Assembly: GCF_003058165.1 (NCBI RefSeq)
Contig: NZ_QBUC01000003.1
Location: 164,639-228,638 of the forward strand
Source of the DNA: Paenisporosarcina sp. OV554
GTDB taxonomy: Bacteria; Bacillota; Bacilli; Bacillales_A; Planococcaceae
DNA length: 64,000 bases
Reading direction: 5' to 3'
This document shows positions 44,863 to 53,254 of the stretch, piece by piece (the stretch's first letter is position 1; every line of letters starts with the position of its first letter). Under the pieces are notes generated by a model, which saw nothing but the letters and a program-made list of their open reading frames with translations, was not told the DNA's origin and searched no databases. A program made the position numbers and the translations under genes.

Positions 44863-44988
44863 TTTCCGACCATTCAGACGGTGTTTCCGGCCATCCTTTG
44901 TTCGTTTCCGAAAACTCATCATGGCTTTGCGACCATTCAAATGCTGTTTACAACCAACTTTTAAGTGATTACGACCATTCGCCCTGAG
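44863..44988. repeat. Degenerate 21-nt-period repeat, copy 3 (different motif)
   Basis: Six contiguous 21-nt units. The constant part is TTTCCGACCATTC or variants of it at the start of each unit; the rest varies. In one minus-strand frame this reads as heptapeptides ending NGRK, DGRK or FRK, without a start or ribosome site. Lies between the photolyase remnant and kynB. Confidence 0.75.
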
Positions 44989-45005
44989 ATAGACACGATT
45001 CTTCT

Positions 45006-45635
45006 CTAGAAAGACACTTCTTCAAGTAACACGGCACGGACAGGGCTTCCATCTGCCCCTTCTATTTTTAATGGCAACGCAATTAATTTATAAGTACCTT
45101 CTGCTATTTCATCTAATACAAGTCCTTCTAAAATATAGCGACCTGCCGTTCCTAAAGCGTGATGCATAGGTAGATCTTTACTTGTAATCGCATCTACTGA
45201 TGGCAAATCTACTCCAAACAACACAATACCATTTTCCACCATCCACTCTACCACTTCTACTTCAAAGGCAGGAATTTCTTCAGGGAAAAGCATTCTATTA
45301 TTCCATGCATTCGTACGGAAAAGAACAGCTTGTGCAGAGGCTGTATCAACTTCTTGTATTGATGCTCGAGAAATCACATCTTGCCCGCTCACATCAATGA
45401 CAATCGCATCAACGATATAATTTTCTAAAGGCAGTTCATGTACTTTCTTCCCTTGTTCATCAAAATGAAATGGGGCATCAATATGAGTACCGATATGTGT
45501 GCTTGTCGTGATTTGACCTACATTCACTGACCCACTTTGTTGCTTCGTCCAGTTTACAAGGAACTGAAATGGCGTATCACCTGGCCACTCAGCTACATCA
45601 CTATTTAACATCATGGATATGTCATGTATTTTCAA
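45006..45635 (-). CDS. kynB: Kynurenine formamidase KynB
   Basis: A 209-aa member of the cyclase/arylformamidase family. Metal motif HIGTHIDAPFHF (HxGTHxDxPxH, about 47-58) and GVDLPSVD. It hydrolyses N-formylkynurenine to kynurenine in tryptophan degradation. It begins with TTG one base after the kynU stop, with GGTGG inside the end of kynU as ribosome site, so it is tightly coupled. Tryptophan dioxygenase (KynA), which would make the substrate, is not in the window. Confidence 0.9.
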   Translation of the reverse strand: MKIHDISMMLNSDVAEWPGDTPFQFLVNWTKQQSGSVNVGQITTSTHIGTHIDAPFHFDEQGKKVHELPLENYIVDAIVIDVSGQDVISRASIQEVDTASAQAVLFRTNAWNNRMLFPEEIPAFEVEVVEWMVENGIVLFGVDLPSVDAITSKDLPMHHALGTAGRYILEGLVLDEIAEGTYKLIALPLKIEGADGSPVRAVLLEEVSF

Positions 45636-46913
45636 TTAAGCCACCACGTTTCGTTCATTAGAGAACGTTTTGAACGATTCTTCCACCATGATGGTTTTTA
45701 ATCGTTGAACCATTTCCCACACGTCTTCAAAACTCGAATAGAAGCTTATTGGTGCCAATCGAACGATGTCCGGTGCACGGAAATCTGGCACAACATTTGC
45801 TTGTTTCAACGCTTTACAAATACGAGCTGCTTCTGGATGAGCCAATGCAATATGGCCACCTCGATCTTCATCCGCAACAGGCGTGACATCGACAAAACCA
45901 AACGAGCCCACTTCCATTCGAATTAAGTCACGTAAGTACTGAGTCAATGCAAGCGATTTATTTCGGATATTATCCATTCCCGCTTCTTCAAACATTTCAA
46001 CACTTCCAGTTAGTGGTGCTGTGCTAAATAAATTGGGCGTGCCGATTTGATAAGCACCTGCTCCGTTTGCTTTAGAAAAGTCATGTGACATATCAAATTG
46101 TTTTGTTTTATCAGAACCGAACCAGCCAGCAAGCCCGGGTAGCTCATTATGATGTCGCTCATGAATATAAAGTCCACCTGAGCCTCCGGGACCACTATTC
46201 ATATATTTATAATGACACCATATGGCGAAATCCACGTTATCTGTATGTAGTTGATGAGGAACTGCTCCAATTGAATGTGCTAAATCAAAACCGACTAAAA
46301 TTCCTTTTGCATGTGCCAGTTCTGTGATACGTCCTAAATCTAGCAATTGACCGCTTCGATATAACACTGATGGCAACATCAAAATGGCTACATCCTCAGT
46401 CAGCATTTCTTCAATCGCATTCAATGTCAAAGTGTAACCATCCTCACTTTTCACTTTCCGCATCGACACAGCTGGATCCAGTCCACGCAATCTTAAATGA
46501 CTTTCTACAGCATAAATATCTGAAGGGAAATTCAGTTCATCTACGACAATAACTGATCTTTCAGCAGTTGGATGAAACAAAGTAGAAAGCATTTGGTGTA
46601 TATTAACCGTAATCGATCCTGTAACCATCACTTCATTACCCTTAGCACCGACTACCTTTGCTACTTTTTCACTTAACTTTTCTGGATATGTAAACCAAGG
46701 TTCTTCCCCTTCAGTCCATCCGTCAATTCCTTTATCACGCCAGCTTGATACTAACTTTTCAAGTGATTTCTCAGAGCGCTTTGACATGAGTCCTAAAGAG
46801 TTGCCATCCATATAAAGTTGATTTTCTGGTAAATAAAATTCACTTTTATACACACCTAACACGTCTTGTTTATCCATTTCTTTCGCAAACTGCACAGTTG
46901 TATCCACAGTCAT
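45636..46913 (-). CDS. kynU: Kynureninase KynU
   Basis: About 425 aa. Fold-type I PLP enzyme: DGNSLGLMSK near the N-terminus, LNFPSDIYA, GFDLAHSIGAVPH (Asp binding the PLP ring) and CHYKYMNSGPGG with the Schiff-base lysine. Cleaves kynurenine to anthranilate and alanine. The ATG at 46913 sits close to AAAGGAG; a GTG nine bases later is an alternative. It starts nine bases after chrA ends, sharing its transcript. Confidence 0.93.
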   Translation of the reverse strand: MTVDTTVQFAKEMDKQDVLGVYKSEFYLPENQLYMDGNSLGLMSKRSEKSLEKLVSSWRDKGIDGWTEGEEPWFTYPEKLSEKVAKVVGAKGNEVMVTGSITVNIHQMLSTLFHPTAERSVIVVDELNFPSDIYAVESHLRLRGLDPAVSMRKVKSEDGYTLTLNAIEEMLTEDVAILMLPSVLYRSGQLLDLGRITELAHAKGILVGFDLAHSIGAVPHQLHTDNVDFAIWCHYKYMNSGPGGSGGLYIHERHHNELPGLAGWFGSDKTKQFDMSHDFSKANGAGAYQIGTPNLFSTAPLTGSVEMFEEAGMDNIRNKSLALTQYLRDLIRMEVGSFGFVDVTPVADEDRGGHIALAHPEAARICKALKQANVVPDFRAPDIVRLAPISFYSSFEDVWEMVQRLKTIMVEESFKTFSNERNVVA

Positions 46914-46921
46914 ATCTCCTT

Positions 46922-48109
46922 TTAGCCAAATATGGCAAAGCTTAATGCACCTAAAATCGCAGTGATAATTACAACAATCCATGGTGCTAGTTTATAAAAT
47001 ACTAACAGAGTAAATGAAATTAACACAATGACAAAATCAATTGGGTCATGCACAGCACTTGTAAAGACAGGGTCATAAAGAGCTGCTAATAGAATTCCAA
47101 CTACCGCTGCATTAACACCCTTTAAAGCGGCTTGTATTCTTGGCTTAGTGCGAATCACGGCCCAAAATGGCAATGTTCCCACTACAAGTAAAAATGATGG
47201 TAAAAACATCGCGATAACGGCAATGGCGGCACCTGAAAAGCTCCCCATAATTTGTCCAAGGTAACCAGCTAATGTAAACAATGGTCCAGGAACTGCTTGT
47301 GCGGCACCATATCCAGCAATAAACGCTTCTGATGACATCCAACCTGCTGGAACAACTTCCCGCTCAAGCATAGGCAACACGACGTGTCCGCCTCCAAAGA
47401 CAATCGAACCTACCCGATAAAAAATATCGAAAATCGCATACCAAGTAGCTTGAACGAACGGTCTGAATATAGGTAGTAATATCAGTAAAACAAAGAATAG
47501 AAGCCAAGCGGTAATCCCCGTCTTCTTTCCGAATGACAATGGCATATCAACAGCGTCTGGTGCTTTTTCATTTTTGTAATACAACACACCAAAAATCCCA
47601 GCCAATACAATAATTGAAATTTGTCCCCATGCTGTAGGGATCAACAGTGTTGCGGCGGCGGCAATCATTGCTACCGTGATCCTGGTCCTGTCAGGTGTTA
47701 GTGATTTCCCCATTCCCATTAAGGCATGTGCTACAACGGCAACAGCTACAATTTTTAGACCTTGAATCCAACCACTTTCAAATGAACCAGTTTGCATAAT
47801 GATCCATGCAAATGCCATTAGCAAAAAAACCGAAGGCAAAGTAAAGCCAACCCATGATAATATTCCTCCGAGTAATCCACCACGTAACATACCAATTGAA
47901 ATCCCTACTTGTGAACTTGCTGGTCCAGGTAGAAATTGGCATAAGGCTACCAAGTCCGCGTACAATTTGTCATCAAGCCATTTTCTTTTTTGAACATATT
48001 CGTCTCTAAAATATCCGATATGAGCTGCAGGTCCTCCAAAAGACGTAAGTCCAAGTTTTGTTGATGCAACTAAGATTTCAAGATAGCGATTTTTTTTATT
48101 TGTTGCCAA
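46922..48109 (-). CDS. chrA: Chromate transporter (ChrA family, two-domain)
   Basis: A 395-aa protein with two CHR domains, each opening with the family motif: first TSFGGPAAHIGYFRDEYV and CQFLPGPASSQVGISIG, second GGGHVVLPMLEREVV and YGAAQAVPGPLFTLAGYLG. ChrA exports chromate or a related oxyanion. TTG start preceded by GGAAGTG. It leads the chrA-kynU-kynB transcript, an unexpected partner for kynurenine catabolism. Confidence 0.9.
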   Translation of the reverse strand: MATNKKNRYLEILVASTKLGLTSFGGPAAHIGYFRDEYVQKRKWLDDKLYADLVALCQFLPGPASSQVGISIGMLRGGLLGGILSWVGFTLPSVFLLMAFAWIIMQTGSFESGWIQGLKIVAVAVVAHALMGMGKSLTPDRTRITVAMIAAAATLLIPTAWGQISIIVLAGIFGVLYYKNEKAPDAVDMPLSFGKKTGITAWLLFFVLLILLPIFRPFVQATWYAIFDIFYRVGSIVFGGGHVVLPMLEREVVPAGWMSSEAFIAGYGAAQAVPGPLFTLAGYLGQIMGSFSGAAIAVIAMFLPSFLLVVGTLPFWAVIRTKPRIQAALKGVNAAVVGILLAALYDPVFTSAVHDPIDFVIVLISFTLLVFYKLAPWIVVIITAILGALSFAIFG

Positions 48110-48270
48110 ATCTTCATCACTTCCTACATAATAGTTTACTCTTGTATGATACTAGAGGATGAAACACGTTAACAGTATTAATAGCGTTAGAAAGTAATAT
48201 TTGTTTTTTATAGGTAAGTATTTTATTATTATAGGTATTACTATTTTTAAGAAAACAGGAGGTGTACACT

Positions 48271-48381
48271 TTGTTCTCCCCCTCATTCGGGTTTGGAACA
48301 AAGGAATTCTTTGGACATAGCCATACGATTGACAGCATTTGCTGTCTTAATCGCCTTTACGGCATTCTTCGTTGCAAGTGA
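48271..48381 (+). CDS. Possible leader ORF overlapping the CNNM gene
   Basis: The best ribosome site here, AGGAGGTG at 48257-48264, serves a TTG at 48271 that opens a 36-codon frame out of register with the CNNM gene, ending inside it at 48381. It may be a coupling ORF or an accident; codons are not obviously protein-like. Confidence 0.25.
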   Translation: MFSPSFGFGTKEFFGHSHTIDSICCLNRLYGILRCK

Positions 48382-49654
48382 GTTTGCTATTGTAAAAGTG
48401 AGAGCAACCCGCATTGATCAATTAATTGAGGAAGGGAATAAACGTGCAGTACGAGCAAGACGCGTTATTTCAAATTTAGATGAATATTTATCAGCATGTC
48501 AGTTAGGTATTACAATGACCGCATTAGGTCTTGGTTTACTCGGAGAACCGACTGTCGAGCTTTTATTACATCCGTTATTTGAACGTTTCGAGCTTAGCGA
48601 AAGCATGTCGAGTATCCTTTCTTACGGAATTGCGTTCTCATTCGTTACATTCTTGCACGTAGTTGTCGGTGAATTGGCACCGAAAACGTTAGCTATTCAA
48701 AAAGCGGAGGAAGTTGCTTTAGCTACTGCAACTCCATTAATTTGGTTTTACCGCATCATGTATCCAATTATTAAATTCTTGAACGGTTCTGCTCGTACTC
48801 TTACTGGTCTATTTGGGTTAAAGCCAGCATCAGAATCTGATCTTGCGCATACTGAGGAAGAACTCCGTATGATTCTTTCCGATAGCTTGAAGAGTGGTGA
48901 AATTAACCAATCAGAATATAAGTTTGTAAACAAAATTTTTGAATTCGACGATCGGATTGCCAAGGAAATTATGGCGCCACGTACTGAGATGAGCACCATT
49001 GATAAAGACACAACTCTTCGCCAAGTGTTCGACCAAGTCAATGTTGAGCAATACACTCGTTATCCAGTTACTGATGGAGATAAAGACCACGTAATTGGTT
49101 TGGTTAACATGAAGAACTTATTAACGGCCTACATTAAAGATGAATCAACGATCAATCGTCCAGTTATTGATTATATGCAGCCTATTATTCGTGTTATTGA
49201 AACGATTCCTATAGGTGAATTATTACTTAAAATTCAACGTGAACGTATTCATATGGCAGTTCTAATGGATGAATATGGTGGTACTTCTGGATTGGTTACC
49301 ATCGAAGATATTCTTGAAGAAATTGTTGGTGACATTCGTGACGAGTTTGATAACGATGAATTGCCAGACGTTCAGAAATTAGGAGATCATCATTATATCC
49401 TTGATGCGAAAATCTTAATTGAAAATGTCAATGATCTTTTAGGAATTGATATTGATGAAGAAGATATCGATACAATCGGCGGTTGGTTCTTGACCAAACA
49501 TTTTGAAGCCATTAAAGGTGAAAAAATAATTGAGCAAGGCTACGAATTTACAATTAAAGATATGGAAGGTCATCATATACTGTATCTAGAAGTCAACAAA
49601 TTAACCAAACAAGAAATTGCTGATATCCTCGAAGATCAATCAGTGGAATCATAG
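48311..49654 (+). CDS. CNNM/CBS-pair/CorC-domain membrane protein (YhdP-like)
   Basis: About 447 aa. DUF21 transmembrane domain (about 1-195, with FFVASEFAIVKVRATRIDQL and CQLGITMTALGLGLLGEP), two CBS domains (about 215-340; MAPRTEM, MDEYGGTSGLVTIEDI) and a C-terminal CorC/HlyC domain. Such proteins act in magnesium or other cation efflux and are often misnamed hemolysins. TTG at 48311, six bases after AAAGGA, gives the family start MDIAIRL. Confidence 0.88.
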   Translation: MDIAIRLTAFAVLIAFTAFFVASEFAIVKVRATRIDQLIEEGNKRAVRARRVISNLDEYLSACQLGITMTALGLGLLGEPTVELLLHPLFERFELSESMSSILSYGIAFSFVTFLHVVVGELAPKTLAIQKAEEVALATATPLIWFYRIMYPIIKFLNGSARTLTGLFGLKPASESDLAHTEEELRMILSDSLKSGEINQSEYKFVNKIFEFDDRIAKEIMAPRTEMSTIDKDTTLRQVFDQVNVEQYTRYPVTDGDKDHVIGLVNMKNLLTAYIKDESTINRPVIDYMQPIIRVIETIPIGELLLKIQRERIHMAVLMDEYGGTSGLVTIEDILEEIVGDIRDEFDNDELPDVQKLGDHHYILDAKILIENVNDLLGIDIDEEDIDTIGGWFLTKHFEAIKGEKIIEQGYEFTIKDMEGHHILYLEVNKLTKQEIADILEDQSVES

Positions 49655-49659
49655 AAATA

Positions 49660-49690
49660 AACGACTCTCACTTAGAGAGTCGTTTTCTTA
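49660..49690 (+). terminator. Terminator of the CNNM/CBS gene
   Basis: 10-bp stem AACGACTCTC/GAGAGTCGTT followed by TTTC; the CDF gene starts 30 bp later. Confidence 0.82.
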
Positions 49691-49720
49691 TGTCTAAGAG
49701 TGTTGCAGGAGGGAAACAAA

Positions 49721-50605
49721 ATGGAGCTATATACACAATTAAGAGAAGGGGAAAAAGGTGCATTAGTTAGCATTGGAACTTATCTTGTACTTAGTGCATT
49801 AAAGCTTACGATTGGGTACATAGGGACATCGGAAGCCTTAAAAGCAGACGGTCTGAACAACACGACAGATATTGCCGCATCTATCGCCGTTTTGATTGGA
49901 CTACGTATTTCTCAAAAACCACCTGATGAAAATCATCATTACGGACATCTTCGTGCAGAAACCGTTGCCTCCCTTGTGGCCTCCTTTATTATGGCTGCTG
50001 TTGGATTACAAGTGTTAATTAATGCAAGTCGCAATTTGCTTCATCCTATACATGAAACCCCTTCCCTTTTAACTGCTTTTGTTGCAGGGGGCAGTGCTAT
50101 CGTTATGTATTTCGTTTATCGATACAATTTAAAGTTGGCGAAGCGCATCAACAGTTCAGCAGTCCGAGCAGCAGCTTATGATAATCGATCAGATGCTCTA
50201 GTAAGTCTTGGAGCTACTATCGGGATACTAGCATCAATCTTTGGAGTTCCAATCCTTGATACTATTACCGCTATCCTGGTCGGTTTTCTAATTATGAAAA
50301 CGGCATATGATATATTTATCGAAGCTGTTCTTACATTAACTGATGGCTTTAACGAAGATGAAGTCGAAACATTATCAGTCCTGGTGAGAAAAGTTCAAGG
50401 TGTTATTCACTTAGAAGATTTTAAGGGCCGCATGCACGGGAATTTAATGTTCGTCGATTTAACAGTTAAAGTAAACCCATTATTAAACGTTATTGAAAGT
50501 CATCGGATCACTGAAGAAATAGAAAGAAAAATTCATCTAGTTAAACCATTTTGTATGGTCTTAGTCCATATCGAGCCACACCTAATGGAAGCATCTAAAG
50601 AATAA
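49721..50605 (+). CDS. Cation diffusion facilitator transporter
   Basis: About 294 aa with six predicted helices in the first 205 residues and a cytoplasmic C-terminal domain. Metal site residues appear in SEALKADGLNNTTDI (first HxxxD-like site, here Asp/Asn) and AYDNRSDALVSLG (DxxxD). Probably exports Mn, Fe or Zn by proton exchange. GGAGGG lies before the ATG at 49721; an in-frame upstream start is unsupported. Confidence 0.88.
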   Translation: MELYTQLREGEKGALVSIGTYLVLSALKLTIGYIGTSEALKADGLNNTTDIAASIAVLIGLRISQKPPDENHHYGHLRAETVASLVASFIMAAVGLQVLINASRNLLHPIHETPSLLTAFVAGGSAIVMYFVYRYNLKLAKRINSSAVRAAAYDNRSDALVSLGATIGILASIFGVPILDTITAILVGFLIMKTAYDIFIEAVLTLTDGFNEDEVETLSVLVRKVQGVIHLEDFKGRMHGNLMFVDLTVKVNPLLNVIESHRITEEIERKIHLVKPFCMVLVHIEPHLMEASKE

Positions 50606-50635
50606 TGAATAAATATCCCTTCAAAATAGAAAAAC

Positions 50636-50670
50636 GGCTCCGGTAGATTATTACCGGAGCCACTTTTTTG
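50636..50670. terminator. Terminator between the CDF gene and ycgQ
   Basis: 10-bp stem GGCTCCGGTA/TACCGGAGCC with six T on the plus strand and A-rich left flank; converging genes. Confidence 0.84.
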
Positions 50671-50707
50671 TCATATATGCTTTTCTAGAATTTCTATTTC
50701 CATGTAA

Positions 50708-51547
50708 TTAACCAGAACGGTATACGTAAGGCTCTTTCGGTTCTTTCGTTTTCTCCCATTCTTCCACAATTAACACTGGTATGGTCGATTTAAAAGGTTG
50801 ATAATATTCGGATGAAAGTGTTCCTTTTACATGTATCCATTCGTCATCTTTAATATCGATAGCCTCTGGAAATTCAACTAACATCCCGAATACACCGGAA
50901 TCTGCTACACAATGTATGATACCGAATCGAAGGACAAACAGTTGTCGATCGTTCACTGACTCCCCTTTAAAAGAAAAACCATCAAATTCGATTGTTTTAC
51001 CGAGGAAGTCACCGGGATATTTATAAATTGTCTCCAATCCTTTCAAATAATCGGTATCTTTTAGAACCACACTCTTTTTAGATAAGTATTTATTTTTTTC
51101 AATATCCATTAGCTCATCGTAACCTTCCTTACCATAATAAATACTGGTATCTGGTTTCAAATATTGAGTTACTGCATACTTTTCAGTTGTTTCCACGGCT
51201 TTAAATGTGAAGCCTTTCGATTTTACAATCGTCGAGTCCAGTGTTGCAATAGGTAGGAAAAAACCTGTTAATAACGGAAAAATAAATATACCGTAGATGA
51301 ACCATCGTTGATACCAAGGTTTAGTTCGTTCATCACTATGATCTTCCTCACAGCAAGATTCATCAGGAACATCTTTTGATTGTTTAATATCTGTATAAGC
51401 TTGAACGATTGTTAGAATAGCAAATATAAAAATAGCACTATATGATAAGTACGCATATTTCATATTAATATATTTCGTTATATTTCCTGAAGCATGTAAA
51501 TGTGCAAAGAAAAAAGTGAAGACCAGTAGAATATAGACTCTTAACAT
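50708..51547 (-). CDS. ycgQ: YcgQ family membrane protein (TIGR03943)
   Basis: About 279 aa: two or three N-terminal helices (to about 110), then a soluble domain with GLETIYKYPGDFLGKTIEFDGF and RFGIIHCVADSGVFGMLVEF, characteristic of the TIGR03943 group found next to YcgR permeases. Role unknown; metal handling is suspected. The ATG at 51547 after AGAGGTG is preferred. It follows ycgR by 13 bp. Confidence 0.83.
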   Translation of the reverse strand: MLRVYILLVFTFFFAHLHASGNITKYINMKYAYLSYSAIFIFAILTIVQAYTDIKQSKDVPDESCCEEDHSDERTKPWYQRWFIYGIFIFPLLTGFFLPIATLDSTIVKSKGFTFKAVETTEKYAVTQYLKPDTSIYYGKEGYDELMDIEKNKYLSKKSVVLKDTDYLKGLETIYKYPGDFLGKTIEFDGFSFKGESVNDRQLFVLRFGIIHCVADSGVFGMLVEFPEAIDIKDDEWIHVKGTLSSEYYQPFKSTIPVLIVEEWEKTKEPKEPYVYRSG

Positions 51548-51560
51548 TCCTTCACCTCTT

Positions 51561-52451
51561 TCATATAAATAGTGAACCAACTAAAACAAAAATGGCAATA
51601 TAGCAAATCAAAATGAAAACAAAGCGTTTATTAAATACGCTAAGCATCATGAGAGTATTTTTAATATCTACCATAGGACCGATTACAAGAAATGCTACGA
51701 TTGATCCTACTGAAAAAGTACTACTAAAAGAAGACGCAATAAAAGCATCTGCTTCTGAACAAAGTGACATTACAAAAGCAAGGAACATCATTACAATCGA
51801 AGAGGTCACATCAGTTTGTCCAATCTCTAAAAGTGTAGAAGTTTTCAAGTACGTTTGCATTGCCGCTGCAATAAAAGCCCCAAGAATTAAGTATTTACCT
51901 ACTGAGAAAAATTCGTCTACTGCATGACTAAGCATATCAACAAATTTTTTCTTAAACGTTTGTTTTGTAGAATGATGATGATGGTGGTGGTGAGTGTTCC
52001 TCGTTCCCTTTTCCAATAGTTGATTACCTTTGAATTGGAACGATAAGATTATTCCTACTAGAAAAGCTACAACGAGAGCAAGTCCACTACGGTATAACAC
52101 CATATCTATTTGATTACCAAAAGCGATATAAGTAGAAAATAGCACGATAGGATTTATGATAGGTGCCGTTAACATAAAAGGTATTGCCGCGTGCAGAGGC
52201 ACCCCTTTTAAAAGAAGCCTGCGCACAATCGGCACAATTCCACACTCGCAAGCAGGGAATAAGGCACCAAATAAGGTGGCATATAAAACAGCTAGAAAAC
52301 GATTCTTAGGTATTATCCGTGCAATCATTTCTTCAGAAACAAACATCTGAATAAAGCCAGAAATAAATACACCGATAAGTATGAAAGGTATGGATTCTAT
52401 TAATATGCTAATAAAAATTGTATTGAGTTGTAAAAATGATTGTGAAAACAT
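51561..52451 (-). CDS. ycgR: Permease YcgR (UPF0718/DUF318)
   Basis: About 296 aa with eight helices. Conserved GALFPACECGIVPIVRRLL (ACECG) and SLCSEADAFIASSF, plus GPMVDIKNTLM, are family hallmarks. The central cytoplasmic loop carries seven histidines in a row, which suggests a divalent-metal substrate or sensor. Family members have been linked to export of metals or small organic ions. GAGGA before ATG 52451. First gene of ycgRQ. Confidence 0.84.
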   Translation of the reverse strand: MFSQSFLQLNTIFISILIESIPFILIGVFISGFIQMFVSEEMIARIIPKNRFLAVLYATLFGALFPACECGIVPIVRRLLLKGVPLHAAIPFMLTAPIINPIVLFSTYIAFGNQIDMVLYRSGLALVVAFLVGIILSFQFKGNQLLEKGTRNTHHHHHHHSTKQTFKKKFVDMLSHAVDEFFSVGKYLILGAFIAAAMQTYLKTSTLLEIGQTDVTSSIVMMFLAFVMSLCSEADAFIASSFSSTFSVGSIVAFLVIGPMVDIKNTLMMLSVFNKRFVFILICYIAIFVLVGSLFI

Positions 52452-52704
52452 TAACATTCCTCATTATCTATAAAACTGTGATGGACAAAACGCAATTATA
52501 TCATAGATACACCTCATAGTTAAAACACGAAAGGCTTCCATTTATGATGTGATTCTTTAGCTATTTTTACGAACAATATTTGTCACTTCTAATTGGACGC
52601 TTTAGATAGTATTTTGTTTCAGATGCGATTATTATTACTACATATTTTCAAAAATAATAAGTAGTTAAACCTTTATGACAAGTAGAAAAGAATTGAATAT
52701 ATGC

Positions 52705-52735
52705 AAAAAAACCGCCACTTGGGCGGTTTTTTTAT
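52705..52735. terminator. Terminator at the 3' end of the lipoprotein remnant
   Basis: Stem AAACCGCC/GGCGGTTT with A-run left and T-run right. On the minus strand it ends the small lipoprotein gene. Confidence 0.78.
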
Positions 52736-52740
52736 TTAGT

Positions 52741-52896
52741 TTATTCTGCGTCTTCCTCTTCTACTTCTTCTTCCACTTCATCATCTACCTCAGAATTATT
52801 GTCTCAGTCTCCACATGCCCCTAATAATCCTACAGATAGGAACGCTGCAGCCCCTATTTTCCACCATTTTTGTCCAGCTACTGAATTTATTGTCAT
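52741..52896 (-). pseudogene. Small lipoprotein gene with an in-frame TGA
   Basis: 52 codons counting the internal and final stops. A signal peptide with lipobox LLGAC (Cys at 28) is followed by Gly-Asp and then TGA at codon 31 (52804-52806); afterwards the same frame continues with 20 strongly acidic codons (EVDDEVEEEVEEEDAE) to a TAA. GGAGG precedes the ATG. A single GGA-to-TGA change would explain it. The 30-aa product may still be made. Confidence 0.72.
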
Positions 52897-53025
52897 TTTA
52901 ATATTCCTCCATTAAATATGATTTTTCGTTCCTTTATAACTTAATAAAAAGATACCCATTTAACACTTAAAATTAAATGTCATTTAATTTTTTTCAGAAT
53001 AGGTACAAATTTCTTATTTTAATGG

Positions 53026-53055
53026 TTGACGAGACGAATATACTTTTGATACAGT
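53026..53055 (+). promoter_or_regulatory. Promoter of the rsgA leader
   Basis: TTGACG-18-TACAGT, about 32 bp ahead of the leader ATG. Confidence 0.65.
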
Positions 53056-53086
53056 TAAATTATTAAAAGAAAGCAGGTGAGGTATT

Positions 53087-53161
53087 ATGGCAACTTTATA
53101 TGAAATTGTAAAAGAGCGAATTGGCATGTTCCAGGTATCTCATCACACGTGTGCTTTCTAA
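53087..53161 (+). CDS. Leader peptide upstream of rsgA (24 aa)
   Basis: ATG six bases after AGGTGAGG. Begins MATLYEIVKERIGMFQ and ends in SHHTCAF. CATCACA in its last codons (53141-53147) is complementary to TGTGATG at 53178-53184, just before the terminator. A short, well-initiated ORF followed by a hairpin is the pattern of translation-controlled attenuators of ribosome-targeting drug resistance genes. Confidence 0.7.
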   Translation: MATLYEIVKERIGMFQVSHHTCAF

Positions 53162-53192
53162 AAAGTAGACCTTATCTTGTGATGTGTATTTT

Positions 53193-53231
53193 AACCGTGG
53201 CTGCCTTTTCGCAGACACGGTTATTTTATTT
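53193..53231 (+). terminator. Attenuator terminator before rsgA
   Basis: Stem AACCGTG/CACGGTT with inner CTGC/GCAG and one G-A mismatch, then ATTTTATTT. It lies between leader peptide and rsgA, so read-through is required. Confidence 0.78.
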
Positions 53232-53254
53232 ACACAAAACAGGAGGAATACACA

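Noticed and set aside
44704..44940. 78-aa minus-strand ORF over the photolyase remnant and 21-nt repeats
   Set aside because: Start TTG without ribosome site inside the repeats, and it reads antisense to the photolyase remnant. Reported as a repeat property only.
48117..48338. 73-aa minus-strand ORF upstream of chrA
   Set aside because: No ribosome site, lies in the divergent promoter region and has no recognisable features.
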